64,000 nucleotides of DNA, taken from Macrotrachela quadricornifera. Its lineage: Eukaryota; Rotifera; Eurotatoria; Philodinida; Philodinidae. Of this stretch, positions 13,701-28,700 are shown piece by piece. Made by a program: the position numbers and the translations under genes. Position 1 is the stretch's first letter, and each line of letters opens with the position of its first letter. The stretch is taken from NCBI GenBank assembly GCA_022393335.1, contig JAJEKB010021111.1:1109972-1173971 (forward strand), in the 5' to 3' direction. The notes under the pieces are model-generated. The model saw nothing but the letters and a program-made list of their open reading frames with translations, was not told where the DNA came from and searched no databases.

Positions 13701-16700
13701 CAAAACCAAGGAGGCATCAAATCGAGAAAAGTAAAAACTATAAAGAATTTCTTATGTAGTCATTAGACTTATCTAAATCGAATATAAAATTCATTTGAAA
13801 AGGAAAATCTATAATTTAAATATGAGAGAATCGAGTATTTTTCATCAAAATCTATGATTCATGTTCAATATAGATCTTTTGCAAAAAATACGATTATTGT
13901 AATCAATAATTTCTTACCAGAACGGTATCCAACATCGTCTGTCGTAGACGAATTTCCTCCATTGCCAATAGTTGATTTTAGATAGCACAAACTCATATTT
14001 CTATTCCAAGTAAATGCATTACATCTTGCATCGATTGAACATTGATAACAACAATCTATGGCAGTACTTTGGTTTGTTGGTAGACCAAGATTATTTCCAT
14101 AATAAATCCAATTCGGTTTTCTGATGAAATTTGAACAATCACCTAAATAGAATTCAATGTATAAAATATTTTATATTTTAATGTTTATTAAAAAGTATTT
14201 TCGAATGATTTTTTGACAGAATGAACAAACTGATATGTTAACAATATAAAATTACTTTCAATTTTATCTATTTTGATAGATTGAAAAACAATTCTGCTAA
14301 ACAAATACTTGAAGTATAATGAGTTTGGTAGCGAGTATTCAAATGTATTGTCATCAAGAAAGTTTATCATTTAATTGTTTTATATTGACTTTAGATGAGA
14401 GAGACAGATGTTAATTATAGAGAAACTAAACGAATTAAAATGATCTTTCAATTTGTAATCATATGTCGATGTTTTCATTACGATATAAGAATAAACATTA
14501 TTTATTCTTGAATGTATCTTTAATTAAACAATAACTCACAATTCTAATAAAATCTTACTTGTTGTTTTATTGATTGTAGAAAAATTCATTAATTCAGGAC
14601 CAATTCCAATAATGATGAATGATCCAATTACATTTTTGTAAAATGTTGTTACAACCAAAATGTACTTTGTCCCAGTTTGAAAAGTTAAGCTAAAGCCAAA
14701 CTGCATATTACCAGCATTGTCGTTATCTGAGTATATTAAATTTCGCTTAACAGATAATGGATCAAAAGAATTTATATATATAAATCCATATGTATCAATA
14801 TTACTATCTGATTGAATTGAATAATATCCACTTTTTGCCACATTAATTTGTATAGCTTCATAATAATAGCTTGCTGTTGGAACGTCACATATTTGACAAT
14901 ATTGTGGACTACTACTAGACAATGATGATGAATATTGGGATTTTTCAAGTGATGTATCATCTAATAAAAATAAATATAGAAAAATTCGCATTTTTTATTC
15001 CAATTAAATGAATAATTTAGAAAGACAATTCGAACTGATTCATATCAGCTTTTAATAGTCATTAATCTTATTAAGTTACGAATTGTAATGATTGTGGTTT
15101 TCCTCAATCAGATATGAAAACATCCAAAACACATAACAACTTATTTAAGCCATTCCTCTCTACATATAAAAGTATAATCTTGACAAATTTTATTTTTATT
15201 TTCAATGATAAATTTAACTTTATTTAGATAAAATTGTAAAGTATCGAAAGTTGAAGATTTTATATAATTAGAAGAAACAATCATGTACTATGATGTGTTA
15301 TGCTTCTTATATGTTATAATCAAAGTTTGAAACTGATTAATCACATCTATATGTGAGTATCACTATGGATTTTTCTCTCGAATGAAGACATTTTTTGTAG
15401 CTTATTTATTTTTCGAAGATTTGATTTTTTCTTCAGTAGAAAACTCGACTGTTCCAAACGAATCATTCGCCGTATGTACTTATAATGAGCTGTATCATAT
15501 CAAACATTCGAACCGAAGAACGAGAAATGAAATTCTACTGTATCAATCAGTAATGGGATAGTCTTACAGTTGTATTTTCATCTGTATCATATATATCATG
15601 TTCTCACACACTCATCCATTATCAAATTAATTTTGAATAAAAACTCAAAATTAGTGTCAAAGTTCTAAGTAGGAGTAAGGGTATTACTTAAACTTTAAAA
15701 ACACTTTAAGAAAGTATAAAGTTTAAGGTATCACTTTAAACTTTAATTTAACCAATTAAAGTTAAAGTAGATATGTTGATGTAGTCTTAAATAATCGTAT
15801 TAGGAGAATACCCTTAGGTCCTCAAGTCCTATAATAGGAAGGTATCTTTAAGTCCGAGAGTCCTACATTGGAGAATACCCTTATGTTTTTAAGTCATATA
15901 TTATAAGGGTACCCTTAGGTCTCTGAGTACTATACTATGGGGGTACCGTGGATCCTCGACTCTCATACTATAAGCGTACCTTTGGGTCCTCAACTACTAC
16001 ACTAGGAGAGTACCCGTAGGTCCTCAACTTAGGGCTAGCACTATTAATTCATTTTACTAGTAACTAAGTACCTATCGTAAATTACTAATCGCTGCGTCCG
16101 TTTTTCTGTTAGTCGAAAAACGGGCCCTTCAGATGGTAGGAAATTGTAACTCGCTTATATCATGGATAACCATGGAAGATTCTATGAAGACTTTTGTAGA
16201 GCACCTTTGATAACCTCAATTTGGCCAGAACAACCCTATGCTTCGCTCTTATGTTGATAGAGAAAAAACGCCTCGAAATCTGATTGGCTGGAATTCTTTT
16301 GTAACACCCATTCAGGTGTTGAAACGTTTTATTGTCTACTCAAAAAGTGAGTGCACTCTAGAATCGGTCACTGTGTCCGGCCGGCCGGCCGTCCATTTAC
16401 ATGATAACTTTTCACAACTTTATTCAATTGAGGTGAAATTTTGTGCACCGAATTGTCTCATCAATATCTCAGTCGGATTCCAAGATGAGGCGGATCGTGC
16501 AAAAAATGGGTGAGTTATCGAAAAAATTGTCATTATTGACTAGACCATTCCTGAGGGAAAGCACGGGGATTTTTTCAAAAAAATTTTTTTCTCAGAATTA
16601 TTCCCAACATATAAAAATCGACTCAGTTTTTAACGCTGATTCCAAATATGATATTAGTTTTGAATGAAAGCGTAGTTTTGTAAGTGAAAGTTGCCTAAAC

Positions 16701-19700
16701 AGAGTCCCAAAATGCACAAAATCTGTATTCTGAGGGCAGTGTGCCTGAACATGTCTCGGATGACTAGCGGTTTTGGGCTGTTCTAGATGCATGCTTTTGT
16801 CGCTATTAAAAAGGGTTATCAAATGGAAAAAATCCGAACTCGATAGTTATATATATATTGGCATATTATTATAAGAATACTGATACCTCTCTCTATTATA
16901 TATCACTGATAGATCTATGAGGTTACCTATGACCATAATCTTGGTAGATACAAACCCAGATCCATTCTGAAATAACTCCTCCATATTCAGTTTTCTAAGC
17001 TGATCACGAATCTGAACTCGATGTGTGTGATTTCTAAAGGTATTATATCACTGTGTGAGTTGAATCAATGATCATTAGATAGGGTCGACTACAGTATCAT
17101 CCATGGTAGCTTGCTACCCCAGGTTTTTTATTTTTTCAATTCAGTGGTAAAAGATGTGTCTTGATGAGACCTATGTCTTATAGAAAAATAAGCTTAAGAT
17201 CTCGTGCACCAGGTGAGAAAAATCCAAAATACCACCTCTCGCAGTGTAATATTTCTTCGGATATCCTCAATTTTTGACTTCTAGCACTTCTTTTATCTGA
17301 TAACTGACTCACTTGAGTAGACTGAATTTGTAGACTAAACTGTTTTCTGTCCAATTGAGATGTTTCAGAGCTCAAATGGCCAATCGGTAAACGAGATATG
17401 GTGAAAATCCTGAGCATATACTCATGATAGATAGTTTTTCGAGAGTGTCGATCAAAATCAATTTGTCGTCAATTATTTTTACTTTTTGAAGTATATATAA
17501 CACTCGGATTTAAATCCGAGGTTTTCACATTTATTTCTATCAAGATAAGGGCGAAACATAGGGTTGTTCTGGCCAAATTGAGGTTATCAAAGGTGCTCTA
17601 CAAAAGTCTTCATAGAATCTTCCATGGTTATCCATGATATAAGCGAGTTACAATTTCCTACCATCTGAAGGGCCCGTTTTTCGACTAATAGAAAAGCGGA
17701 CGCAGCGACTAGTAATTTACGATAGGTACTTAGTTACTAGTAAAATAAATTAATAGTGCTACTCCTGAGTTGAAGACCTAAGGGTATTCCCATAGTATAG
17801 TAGTCGAGGACCCAAGGATACCCCTGTAGTATGGTACTTATAGACATAAGGATACTCTCCAATGTAGGACTTGAGTACTTAAAGGTAATCTCATAATATG
17901 ATTATTCAAGACTATATCAACATATCTACTCTCACTTTAATTGACTAAGTTAAAGTTAAAGTTTAAAGTTAAACTTCTACTTTAACTTTAATTTTTAAAG
18001 TAAAATTGTAGTAACACTCCTAAGTAGAAGTTGGACAATTCAGTTCAATTCTAAAAAACTGAACTGTTGAAACAGTTCTTTTGATAGGAACTGATCTAGT
18101 TGTTTGTGCAGTTCCTTTGAGAGGAACTTATTCTTGAGAACAATACTTTTCGTAGGAAATGTTTGAAATTTCTCCCAAAATAGAACAATATCACTCAATA
18201 TCCGGAAGTATAATTCCCATAACACAACAGTTTTATTCTGTTATAGGAAGAATTTCAAACATTTCCTACGAAAAGAACTGTTCTCACAGATCAGTTCCTA
18301 CAAAAGAACTGTTCAAACAGTTCAATTCTTTGGAACTGAATTGAACTGTCCAACCCTCAGTTCTAAGTGTCCTATTGTTTTATTTATTCTATAGAATTCT
18401 ATTCTCAGAAAAACAACTTCTATACATCGAATATCGTCAGTTTTTTACACAAGAAGTGTATGCATTACATATAATGAATCTAATATTAATTCAGCGTATA
18501 GATTAGAAGGTCGGTAACCTGCTCAATTGCACAACTGATCTGTGAACAAAATATTATGAAAATGAAGTTACAATGATAAGCATAGGCTAACAATTTGATA
18601 AAAGAGTGGCACGAGAATGATATGTTTTTCCTTTCTCTAGAAAATAAAGAAAAAGAAAAAAAATTTGAAACAGATGAATAATAATTTCTATTTCTATTCG
18701 ATGAAGAAAATTATACAACATATATATGTATAATAGTTTATCAGTGAAATCTTTATTAAAACTGTTGAACTCTAACTCATTCCATAATAGTGAGCTATCT
18801 GAGAAAAGACTAACATGTTTATTTGCATTTTTATGTGTCTATTAATCATACGCATTTGTAATTGTAAAAGATAAATAGATAAGATTACAGTTATGATATA
18901 ATCTAAATTAGAAAGAATCATCTCTCTAGTCAATATTTATTATTTCATGTAACATGATCTAGAAATGTTTCACCGCATATAACTACAATAGAATAATTAA
19001 ACGAAATACTTACAATTCACTAGTAAATGGTGAACAGTATAAACTACTATCGTCTATCAACTAACCAATTATGATGCAGTTTGTTCGTTGAGAATATGAT
19101 AATTATATGATTTTGACGATCTCGTCTTTTCTCTTAGTAGTCAAAGCAAAACAAAAAAAATTTGTTAAAACATGTTCTTTTTTCAAAGAAAACGTGGTGT
19201 TATGAAGTTTTTAATGATTTTGACTAATATGCTTGGAAAAAACTGTTAAAACGAATTTAGAATAAGAACTTTGCGCGAGAAATATATTTAAACACAGTTT
19301 TGACTGTCAATTGTCTAGTTGAATTAGTGTGAGAGAAATAATTAATATTAATTATAATCCATTGAAATTGAAAAAGTGGTTTACGACAGTTGAATGTAAA
19401 CATTTACTTAATAGGATATTTGCTTCCAAAAAGAATTCCGAGTAACTATCAGAAATAAGGTAGAATTAACCGGTCTTCCAACATGAATGTTTCTCTATAT
19501 ATGTTACCGAAAACTCGGTCAAAACTCATCGTATCAATCTAGTTTTTTTTAAACACATAATTTAACTTCTTACAAAAATTATTCTTTTTAATTTATTTAA
19601 ATGATCTGCATTGTTTTTAAAAGCTTTTAACAAATGAATGTTCCATGAATTACAACTGTCAAAGTCCATTTTCAGATCTAACATTTTTCATTTCCCTATT

Positions 19701-22700
19701 CAATTCTTCAATAAAGTCTTCTTTTACTGTTATTCAATGGTAAACCATTGCCTTAGCTAGTTCATCCCATTCACATTAGTCTAATTGGTTTAAAGCCGAA
19801 CTATTTACTGGTCAACGATCTTTATTCAAACATGGTGAAAAATGATCCCGACATTGTTGAGTTAAAATGGTGAATATGTGACATATTCTCGTTCTTTTGA
19901 AATGTTCAGTTATTGTAGAAGATTTTATTGTTGTATTTGAGAACGATTGGAAATCCTTATTTGATGTATTAACCATAATTCAAAGTCTCTTCTTCGAAAA
20001 TAACTAAGTGAGTTATATAATATTCTTTTATGTAAGATTTAGTTTTTCTTTAATTCTATTTATTATTATCGTTTGTTCTTTGCAGAATTTTATGCGAGCT
20101 TGATTTGCAATTTTTTTTGTATAAGTACGATATTCACGATTATCTCTCAAAATCTGTCAATACTCATTAGAGAAATACTCAGGTTATTAGACAATTTTCG
20201 AGCTAACATTCTTTTTCTACCTTTCATCTGATTTTTCACTTTTTGAATAGCTGCTGTTATTCAAACAATGCGTAAATAATCTGAAGTTGATGAGAGATTG
20301 ATCGATATGATTTCATGTATCATCTTTCATCATTTTAGTGACGGAGGCAGGAGAACTAGAAGGCTCAGCGTCTCCCACCTATGAATATTCGAACCCAAAA
20401 CTACAGGTAGTAGAGTACAGAAATTTTTCCAAGATGTGCCTCACCTCTGAGAAAGAGTACGGGACACCTTTGCGCACATATCCCCTAGATCATCATTATT
20501 TTTGAAGAATCAGGAACTATGTGAGAGTGTTTTCAAGAACTTTTTTTTTTATTGTAGAAGTTCTGGAAAATTTAAGAAGGATGAGTCCCCCCCACCTCCT
20601 AGTTCAGAGTACTGGCTCTACTACTGCATCATCTTTTGACTATTTTTCTAGAAAGCTCTTCACTTAAATTCTAAAAGATCTTCTTTGGATTATTGCCGCT
20701 CTGTTACTTTGAAAAACCAATTTTTGTTTTTGTAAATATTTATTTTTTATCAACTAAGAAAAATTAATGAATTAACACTATGTGTGAACTCTATCAATTG
20801 ACAGAATATTAAATTCTGTATTTTTACAAAAAAAAATAGGTCAATATCATGAGTTTTAACCGAGATATTGATAAAATACATAGAAGAGAATTTATTCTGA
20901 GACACTCATTATATTGTACAATGATAACAATAAGAATTAAGTAATAATAAAGAATGAGAAATACTTTCTACATAGATAGAAAATATTCAGTGGATTTAAT
21001 TGATCCTTGATAATAATTCATTTTCTAGCATATTCATATTTCTATAATATCATTTTGTAGATTTGTCAAACAATAGCGTAAGACAATTCATTGTCTATAA
21101 GTAAAAAAAATTTCTCAAAGTTGTCAAAAAAGTAACTGATATTACTATTCTTATAAAGAACTATGCTATGATTGATGCTAATTTATATGGTTAAGATGCT
21201 TGAATAGGACTTATCATTATAATGATAACGATTACCAACGTACTATATATTCAATTTAATTAGCTTTATTAATTTTTTCCAGAGCTCAATCAGTGAGAAT
21301 TAAGTAATCATGTGAATCACGAATAAATATCGTCGCGTAAGTAATCTGATTTACTTAGAAAATCTATTTCATATGTTGGAAAATTTTAATTATTGAGAAA
21401 ATGAATCAATTTATCAATCAATGAATATTATAACAATGAGTAATATGAGATTATGACATTTTTTTAAATTCAACTCTTCTCAAATAGTAAGAAGTTTACC
21501 AAATATGAAACTTCTTATCGTTTGATGAATATTTCTATTAGAACGTGATTTAATACAGATCACAATATCTAGAGTAATCTATAGAACTAAAAATATTCTT
21601 TATTCTCTTTCTCATAGAGAAGAGCCTTTCAAACATAAATTGTCTGCTTGATTGCTTGCTCGTATGTCCGCACAAGGTCAAAAAAACATTTTATTAATAT
21701 TTTCTATAAAACTTAACCAAAGGGTAATCGGGGTCGAGGAATCCGAATCTGATATTAGTTTTTTAGAATTTTTTGGAGGATCATTTTTTTACACAAAGAA
21801 CCACTTTTTCACAAAAAGAGTTCTTTTATAAGCGGTGACCGAAGGGTAATCGAGGACGAGGAATTTAAAACTGAAGTCAGTTTTCTAAAAATTTTTTGAA
21901 GGTCAATTTCTTAAATAAGCGACAAATTTTTAACAAAAAACGTTTGTTTTTATGAAGTTAGGTCAAAGGCAGGTGAGATCGAGGAACTTGCATCTGACTT
22001 CGGTTTTTTTAATTTTATAAGTGAATCGCTTGACGGTAGTTTAGAAACACGATTTCTACGAAAAAGAGAAGAGCGAGTCTTTAGAGGAGCGTTACTTGTT
22101 TGAAGAAGAACTCTTAAATAGATTAAATTCTTACTTATTTGGTTGATTCGAGTGAAATTCACTGGACCTGAACCAATTGTAATAATGGTGAATGGTCCGA
22201 CACGATTTGGATCCAATGCTATTGTAATCAAAAGATATCGTGTTAAAGTTTCAGGATTAGAGTACAACAGGTACTGAGCAAGATTACTAAACTGGATATT
22301 TGGGTATATCAAATTTTCATAGATAGACAGAGGATTAAAAGAATTATTACATAGAAGTATATATACACCCATATTAGCATATGTTCCAATTGTATAATAT
22401 CCAGTTTTCGAAACATCTATTTGAAAAGCTTCATAGTAATGGTCTGGTTGTGAACAGACAGACGAAAGACAACACTTTGGATTGCTAAGAGTGTATGATG
22501 AAGAATATTGGGATTGGACAAGTGATGTATCGACTAATTAAAGAAAAATAAAATAAATTATTTAACGAGACAGTTGAAACTATTCTTTATAGATATTTCA
22601 ATAGTCATTCATTGAATTGAATTGACAACTATATGAAATCTCTAATACTTAGAGTATACCAAAAGTTCTGATCATGATTAAAAGACCCTATCGGATAAGG

Positions 22701-25700
22701 AGACCTATTCGAAATTGAGAAACCAAATATACCGTTTTCTAAAGGAAATCAAGGCGTGTCGAATGGCACATATTATATCTGATTTTCATAAGACTTCAGT
22801 GAAACTAAAGTCAGTTTACTAGTAAACAGTCATGTGTTCCAAAAGTTATAATACATACAAACACAATCATAGATCATTGAAAAATTCCATTTTTTTTCAT
22901 GAGACAGAACAACTGGTGATGCCATATGTATCAACTTATAGCCTGTGAAAAGCTCTACAAAACTGTATATAAATATATTTTTCTACAAATACTTTTCAAT
23001 GATATCAATAGTCATAATGATTAGTAACTGATGGTACTTTTAGACACATGACCATCTATTAGTGAACTGACTCTAGTTCCACTAAATTCTTATGAAAATC
23101 AGATTTAATATATACTATTCAACACACCTCGATTTGCTCTACAAAATGGTATATTTGGTTTCTCAATTTCGAACAGTTTTCCGAATCCGATAGGGCACTT
23201 TTAACATCGTGATCAGAACTTTTGCTATACCCTAAGTATAATAGAATAAAAAGATGAAAATATTGATCGATTGAATCTTAACTTATTATAGAAGTTGAAT
23301 TTTTGAAATAAATTTCGAAAAGAATTATAGCATCATGAAAGAACTTTATCATTTAGGATACGAATCGATTCATCAACTATTCAAGATTATTGTGATGAAC
23401 AATTTTGAATAGAATCAATTTAATAAAAACATTTACATTCTTATCATTTATAAATATTTCTGTTAGAAAATGATAAGATTGGAAAATATTTAAATAGCTT
23501 CAAATCTTACTTGTCCTATTGATTCGAGTGAAATCCAGTAATTGTGGACCATCTACAATGATTGAGAATGATCCAGTATGATTTTCAGAAAGCGTTGTGA
23601 TAACCAAAGTATATTGTACGCCACTAATAAAAATATATCTAGTCCAATAATAATTTGCTCCACCAGTCAGTTTATCGTAGACATATAAATTTTTAAATAC
23701 AAAAACAGGATCGAAGGTACCCCAATAGCTAAATCGGTATATATCAACACTAGTATACAATCCAAATAAGTAAATTCCAGTAATTGAGACATTGATTTGA
23801 ATGGCTTCATAGTAATAGTTTGGTGTTGAACAGACATTTAATTGACAATATTTTGGACTACTAGAGGTCAATGATGATGAATATTTAGATAACCTTCGTG
23901 ATACATCGTCTAATCAGAGAAAAGAAGAAAAGATAAATTTTTGCACATTAAAATCAAATGAATATTTTTACAAAGACGATTAAAAATCTTTTCCATGAAT
24001 CCAGGTCGAACGTTACAGATTTCGTAAACGATCGTTTACGGCCGTATTTCTCCGTAAACGGTCGTCTACGAGTGTGCATATCCGATCTGGAAACTTTTAA
24101 TAGTTATTAATCTAAGAACAATAGAAATTCTACTGAATATGATAGAGAGTAATAAAAAGAAGCAAAATTTATGCAGTTTATAATCAAACTAAAATGTTAA
24201 TGGTACTTGTTTGTTATCGTCCCTCAATAATTGAGAATTAGGATAAACGTTGTCTCACACCCTCAGCTGCAGGTGTGAGACTGCACTCGCCCTCACTTTC
24301 AATTATTGCGGGGCGATAACAAACAAACACCGAAAAAAGTAAAGCATGTAATTCAAAACGAACTTTATAGAGGGTACGAATAACTCCATAAGCTCTCGAT
24401 TGGTAATTAAATAAAACCTTTTCTATATAGTGTATGCTCGAGTTAATTAAAATAAAAAGTGTGAATTTTTCAATTGCCCGATCTTTCTTTCAAAACCTTG
24501 CATTAGCAAAAGCTTCTGAATATTTTTTTTATCTTGGAACTGATATCTGTAGGCTAGATACTCATGAGTTGCACAAAGTACTTTAGAGAAACTATGAATG
24601 GGATACTAGATTAGAAGACCCATGGGTCTGTAATGTCCATCCTAATCGACATTGGCGGGGAGGGGGGGAAGTGGCATAAAAATGACCTTTTTTCAATAAA
24701 GGACTCTACTCATGTATGCGCATAGAAACGATTCTTTTGAAGGTTTAATAGTGATTTTTTGACCAATAAGAACATTAATTAGAGGATATCAGACGTCCAA
24801 CTCGATCTCTTTTGAACTTTCGAGATAAATAGTTCCTCTCTTCAAGTGATAAAAGGAAAAATTCAGCATAAATGATAACTTTAGTGAGAGTCATATAACG
24901 CACGATACCTCTTGTCTGTGATGATATAAATAAATCGCATGTGCACAACTTCAATCCAAATATAACAAGCGGCCTATTGGCATGAGTGACACTCTTCGTC
25001 ACTAAATTTACCATCAATCCTGCATATTTCCTTCAATCATCTGGATATACAATTTCGCAACGTCGAAAACTTCTAATAAAATTGAAACGACGATAAATTT
25101 CTTAAGTAATAACGATATTTCTTTATAAATATAAAACTATGAGAATGATCAATTTTAAGTCTCTCTTCCCCTCCCCCTCCCCCTCCCCAATGTTCACCCA
25201 GATGAACATTGCATTGTACTCAGTATAAACAACTTTATGTTCTGACTGATATACCATAAGTATACTGATGATTAACAGTCGTAAAATTAGTGATCGGCTT
25301 ACTCATAACTCTTCGAGAACTTTCTTGGGAGGTAAAGGGTTAAATATCAATGTTTTCTCTTGAGATATCTAAACATGTTTCATATTCTACAAGTATTGTC
25401 ATCAATATTTATCAATATAATAATGGAGAAACTGCTCGTTTTTGCTATATTATCATGAATCAAGGTAAATAACGATGGAAAATGCATAAACATAAAATCT
25501 TACTAAAAATATTTATTTTATCGATATTATATATATACTTTGGTCAGTCCAAAAGTAGTTGCGGAGGTATGATAATCCTTCAAAGAAGGATTCGATAATT
25601 CTTTTTTTTCTATACAGTGTAATAGAGAAAATGAAGCTCTATTTTTCTATGCTATTTGATATTATTCAGACTAATCTTATGATAATAAAATTTCTATAAG

Positions 25701-28700
25701 ACTTGTTTTAGTCGAATGTGTGCTGGTTCTATTATATCATATTCTTGCCATTCTCTTTTATTTCGTCTTCTTTAGTCTCGAACTGCGCGTAGATACATGT
25801 GAAAAGACACATGTTTTGTTTGTTTTGCATACAGACATAGTATATAATTGTATTTTCAAGAGGATAAAGCAATACATTTCGATTAAATCACAGTAGTATT
25901 CACTCTTATGAATATGGATAAGGAAAACTCTCGTTTCTACATCAAAGTATGCACTGCACTTAATATTTCAGCAAGAATTATTTACAATGAATTATGTTCT
26001 GTTTTATCGATCAAGCTTCTGCTCTTAGGACGGTGGAATGGTGGTCTAAATTATTTCGAGAATGAAGAGAAGATATTGAAGATGGAGAAAAACTTTGTAG
26101 ACCTATAATTGAGACAACATATAAAAATACCGAGCAAGTTCGTGGCCTTATCAGTGATAATCCTCATATTACAATACAAGCAATGAAGGTTCAAACTGGT
26201 CTCAGTCATGGCACTATCCATCGAATAATATCCGATCATCTGAATTTGAAGGAACTCATTGCTAGTTACATACCTAAGCAGCTGACTGATTCATAAAAGG
26301 CTGAACAAGTTCGAATATGCAAAAAAAAATTTCGAAAAATTCGAATCAAGTGCATAGAGCTTATGTGATGTTATAATAGGTGATGATAAATGGTTTTACC
26401 ATAAACACATGCCCCAAAAACTTTAATAAGCATCTTTTTCGAATCAACTAATCCTATTTTTATTTATCATATAGAATGGAGGCACACTATCGACCATCGC
26501 CACTATATCGACAATTGTTTAGAACCTCTTATTGATAACATCAAAAGACAACGTCATACTTGTAGTGTCCAGGATATCAAACTTCATTACGATAATGGTC
26601 GACCACATGTTCGTAAGGAAATATCAGATTATTTTGAATCGAATGGTATTACAATAATCAAATATCCATCTCATTCTCCAGATTGGGCGCTAGGTGATTA
26701 TTGGCTATTCAATTTTATCAAACAAAAAATATCCAATCAAAGTGATTCAGAGTCCTTACATCAGGCTTTATCCGATTTCATGAACTTCTTAAGTAAAGAA
26801 GAATACAGAAACACATTCGACAAATAGATTCAACGTATGCGCTTATGCGTAGATAATCGCAGCGACTACTTTGAACATTTGATGAAATAAGAGCTTGGTG
26901 GACTCTATATATATTTTTCGTTCTGATGTCATTAGATATTGCATATCTTGATATATACGCACAGTTCGGGACTAAGGAAGACGAAAAAAAAGGAAAAAAA
27001 GGGAATGGCAAGAATATGATATAGTACAACCAACACACATCCGACCAAAACAAGTCTTATAGAAATTTTATTCTCAATCCTGAAAGGATGAGTATAGGAA
27101 ACGGAAATTGCTCGTCGGTTTGTCCGGGGTCAAAGGTCAAAGGTTAAAGGTTAACCTTTAATTGGAACTTTATTATTAATGATGACTCATCCGTCTAGAC
27201 CAGTAGTGTAGAAGTCGTTAAGTTGGCCCAACTATCAGGGGTCGAGGGGTCTTACTAAAAATTTTTTTTTTTGCCAAAAATTTTTTTTTTCTAAAAAATT
27301 ATTTTTTTGCCAAAAATTTTTTTTTTTCCTAAAAAGTTATTTTTTTGCCAAAAATTTTTTTTTTTTCTAAAAAGTTATTTTTTTACCAAAATTTTTTTTT
27401 TACCAAAAATTATTTTTTTTTTAGAAATAATCTTTTTACGAAAAAATTAGTTTTTTATTTTTTCACAAAAAATCGGTATATTAAGTATTAATAAATTTTT
27501 GGTAAAAATAATTATTTTGGAAAAAATTAATTTTTTAACAAAAAAAAAATTTGGACTGTCCGTGACGACTCATCTGTCTAGACTGACCCTGATGACTCAT
27601 CCGTCTAGACAGTGTTTCAGTCATTGTCTGGATGTCTATATATATATGGGTGTGTTGTCAGAGGAATCCTCAGAATCTTTAAGATAAGTAAGTAAATAAG
27701 TAGCTTTACAGTTATGGGAAAGTGATGCTATAGATAGTCAGCGGTTATCTATATACTAATGTCGAGTGTCACGTCTGGTCCCTCTCCCATTGGTCAATTT
27801 TTTCGACCAATCAGATTTCAGGAAGCGTTTTCTCTGCTATTATTCGAATGAACCATGGACATGTTCGGGCCATTTAGGGGTCATCAAGAGGCGTCTTTAA
27901 TATGGCCCGAGCAACACTATAGTGTTTCATATGGATGATAGTCGAAGTCTAATATTGGCCTATGGTATACACAAGATTTCAGCCAATCAGATTTCAGCCA
28001 ATCAGATTTCAGCAACGGTTCTCTCTGCTACTATCCGAATGAAACATAGGGTTGTTCGGGTCATATTAAAGACCCGTCTTGATAACCCCTAAATGGCCCA
28101 AATATGCCCATGTTTCCTATGGATGATAGTCGAAGTCTAATATTGGCCCATGGTATATACAAAATTTCAGCCAATCAGATTTCAGCAAGCGTTTTCTCTC
28201 TTATTATTCGAATGAACCATGGACACGTTCGGGCCATTTAAGGATTATCAAGAGGTATCTTTAATATGGTCCGAACAACTCTATATTTCATATGGATAAT
28301 AGTCGAACTCTAATATCGGCCCATGGTATATACAAGATTTCAGCCAATCAGGTTTCAGCAAGGGTTCTCTCTGCTACTATTCGGATGGAACATGGATATG
28401 TTCGAGCCATATTAAAGACACCCCTTGATAATTCCTAAATGGCCCGAATATGTCCATGCTTCATTCGAATAATAGTAAAAAACGCTTGCTGAAATCTGAT
28501 TGGCTGAAATAGTGTGAAAATAGGAGTGCATTTCGCTATAGATATCATCCATCCATTCATGAATACCGATATAATAAAACGCAGTTGTCTGTGTGTCTGT
28601 TACCAGGTCAAAAGTCAGAGGTCAAATAAGGCTACAGGGAAAACTGGCAACCGTTACTTATGGAAGTACCCATAAACCCACAATGGCTATATTATGGAGG

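Larger units (their letters stand above)
15673..18019. mobile_element. Non-autonomous hAT-type foldback element (2,347 bp)
   Basis: Flanked by a perfect 8-bp duplication CTAAGTAG (15665-15672, 18020-18027). Long inverted arms, about 15673-16265 against 17530-18019, contain a TTAAAGT-rich end, a 34-bp-type minisatellite, GTAACTAAGTACCTATCGTA, and TTGGCCAGAACAACCCTATG. The ~1.26-kb centre holds only chance frames. Arms are clearly homologous to those of 57988-60027. Confidence 0.85.
15670..18359. mobile_element. hAT-type MITE split by a hAT foldback element
   Basis: A palindromic MITE (GTTGGACA.TTCA ends, interior repeats of CAGTTC and AGGAAATGTTTGAAAT both ways) is flanked by a perfect 8-bp duplication GTTCTAAG (15662-15669, 18360-18367). 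Only three of its bases lie left of the nested element; the remaining ~330 bp lie at 18028-18359. Confidence 0.65.

Noticed and set aside
16238..16822. Overlapping ORFs of 74-91 codons in the hAT foldback
   Set aside because: Partly within an inverted arm, no transposase motifs, overlapping on both strands.
21950..22134. C-terminal extension of exon 14
   Set aside because: A GTAAG donor at the conserved phase 1 position precedes it; the rest is 12 codons of intron followed by transposon sequence.
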